A stretch of DNA of 64,000 bases, taken from contig JBBBDQ010001920.1 of assembly GCA_037127315.1 (NCBI GenBank), positions 266,001-330,000 of the forward strand. Reading direction: 5' to 3'. Position 1 is the first letter of the stretch. Each line of letters starts with the position of its first letter. The position numbers and the translations under genes were made by a program. This document shows, in pieces, positions 63,447 to 64,000 of this stretch. The notes beneath the pieces are model-generated. The model saw only the letters and a program-made list of their open reading frames with translations, was not told the origin of the DNA and ran no database searches. The DNA is from Ascarosepion bandense (Eukaryota; Mollusca; Cephalopoda; Sepiida; Sepiidae).

Positions 63447-64000
63447 TTTTTTTCTTTAATCATTTCACTCCGAGCAAGGCAGAAATGCCACTGATGTGCA
63501 GGGGGTTACATAAATGTAAAAAGATTAATTAGAAAAGAGTGAGGTGTACAAACTAGTTGGAAAGGAACAATAGAAAGCTGAGAAAGCAGGTGCGATTATA
63601 GATACATAGGTGGAGGGAAAGGGAAGGTTATACAGGGGAGGGGAGAGAGCTAGAGGCCAGTGGTTAGTAGATGAGTATTAACTTTGCATTTAAATTTCTG
63701 GAGGTTGTAGTCATCAGGAAAGCAAGAATACGGGAGCGAGTTCCACAGGCGGGAAGTGCGAGAGAGGAAGCTGAAGGAGTAGAATTGTCGTCTGCATTTG
63801 GCTAACCTGACTGTGAATGGGTGAGACCCAGTTGCCAGTCTGGTTGCACGAGTAAACACCTGTTGAGGAGGCATCAGTGACTTAAGCTCATCTGAGCAGA
63901 AGCCATGAAAGTATTTATAGAAGAGACAAAGGTAGGCCACATTTCGACGATGGGGAAGTGGCTGCATTCGAATCGCCAGATCAGTACCTATCACATTACA
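63447..64000 (-). mobile_element. LINE family A copy, runs off the window
   Basis: Poly-T at 63446-63454, then ATCATTTCACTCCGAGCAAG. Coding from 63994 to 63650 reads PHRRNVAYLCLFYKYFHGFC, SDELKSLMPPQQVF and SRTSRLWNSLPYSC, closely matching the copy at 57-801 including its C-terminus (THLLTTGL). The 5' boundary lies beyond 64000. Confidence 0.85.

Overview
This 64 kb window looks like intergenic, repeat-saturated DNA from an animal, most likely a cephalopod mollusc and probably an octopod. The reasons are the AT-rich base composition, the very abundant microsatellites, and the mixture of tRNA-derived SINEs, 5'-truncated non-LTR retrotransposons, RTE-type remnants, Helitron-like elements and Penelope-like remnants. 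The taxonomic call is an inference from repeat style, not from a host gene. I find no host protein-coding gene, no rRNA or tRNA gene that looks functional, and no prokaryotic operon structure. Every protein homology I can support belongs to a transposable element, and all of these copies are truncated or frameshifted.

Layout. 1-1.4 kb: nested copies of LINE family A, a CR1/Jockey-like element whose 3' end reads as a conserved CACCCCAAGCAAGG block next to poly-T on the minus strand. 1.7-2.8 kb: microsatellite-rich minisatellite. 4.5-5.1 kb: LINE-A copy. 5.4-6.5, 8.0 and 12.5-13.3 kb: CTTT-type pyrimidine tracts. 6.8-7.9 kb: LINE reverse transcriptase remnant. 10.2-10.6 kb: chimeric 5S rRNA/tRNA SINE. 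11.0-11.8 kb: LINE-A, then an LTR/primer-site remnant with a 48 bp minisatellite. 14.2-14.5 kb: solo LTR. 14.5-23.0 kb: an 8.5 kb satellite of 29 bp units with a homogenised 58 bp dimer core, directly abutting a Helitron-like element. 24-25 kb: RTE 3' fragment and purine minisatellite. 26-31.9 kb: SINEs, an inverted SINE pair, a long-TIR MITE, a second Helitron-like copy and a second 5S/tRNA SINE. 32.4-33.1 kb: RTE and hAT remnants. 33.8-34.6 kb: inverted SINEs with a tiny palindromic MITE. 35.7-37.7 kb: RTE remnant and third Helitron-like copy. 38.3-40.7 kb: tandem array of LINE-A 3' ends whose first unit was hit by a solo LTR and by an LTR-flanked mini-element. 40.8-42.1 kb: LINE-A tails and minisatellite. 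42.2-45.0 kb: 171 bp satellite. 45-49 kb: LINE-A copies and a third 5S/tRNA SINE. 49.3-50.4 kb: trinucleotide-rich tandem blocks. 51.2-52.1 kb: duplicated RTE remnant. 52.3-54.1 kb: 30 bp satellite apparently grown from a SINE tail. 54.2-55.6 kb: dispersed repeat, inverted SINE pair, mariner-like MITE. 56.8-57.7 kb: AT minisatellite and Penelope-like remnant. 57.8-64 kb: LINE-A and RTE remnants with an internal triplication, a fourth 5S/tRNA SINE and a 98 bp tandem repeat.

The genes do not work together as a pathway. The interest is in how repeats have built one another: satellites seeded from transposon tails, transposons landing inside tandem arrays, and composite elements amplified as a unit. 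The best candidates for something under-described are the 5S/tRNA chimeric SINE family with four copies here, the SINE-tail-derived 30 bp satellite, the LTR-flanked mini-element, and the recurrent tandem duplication of one RTE segment at three separate loci.
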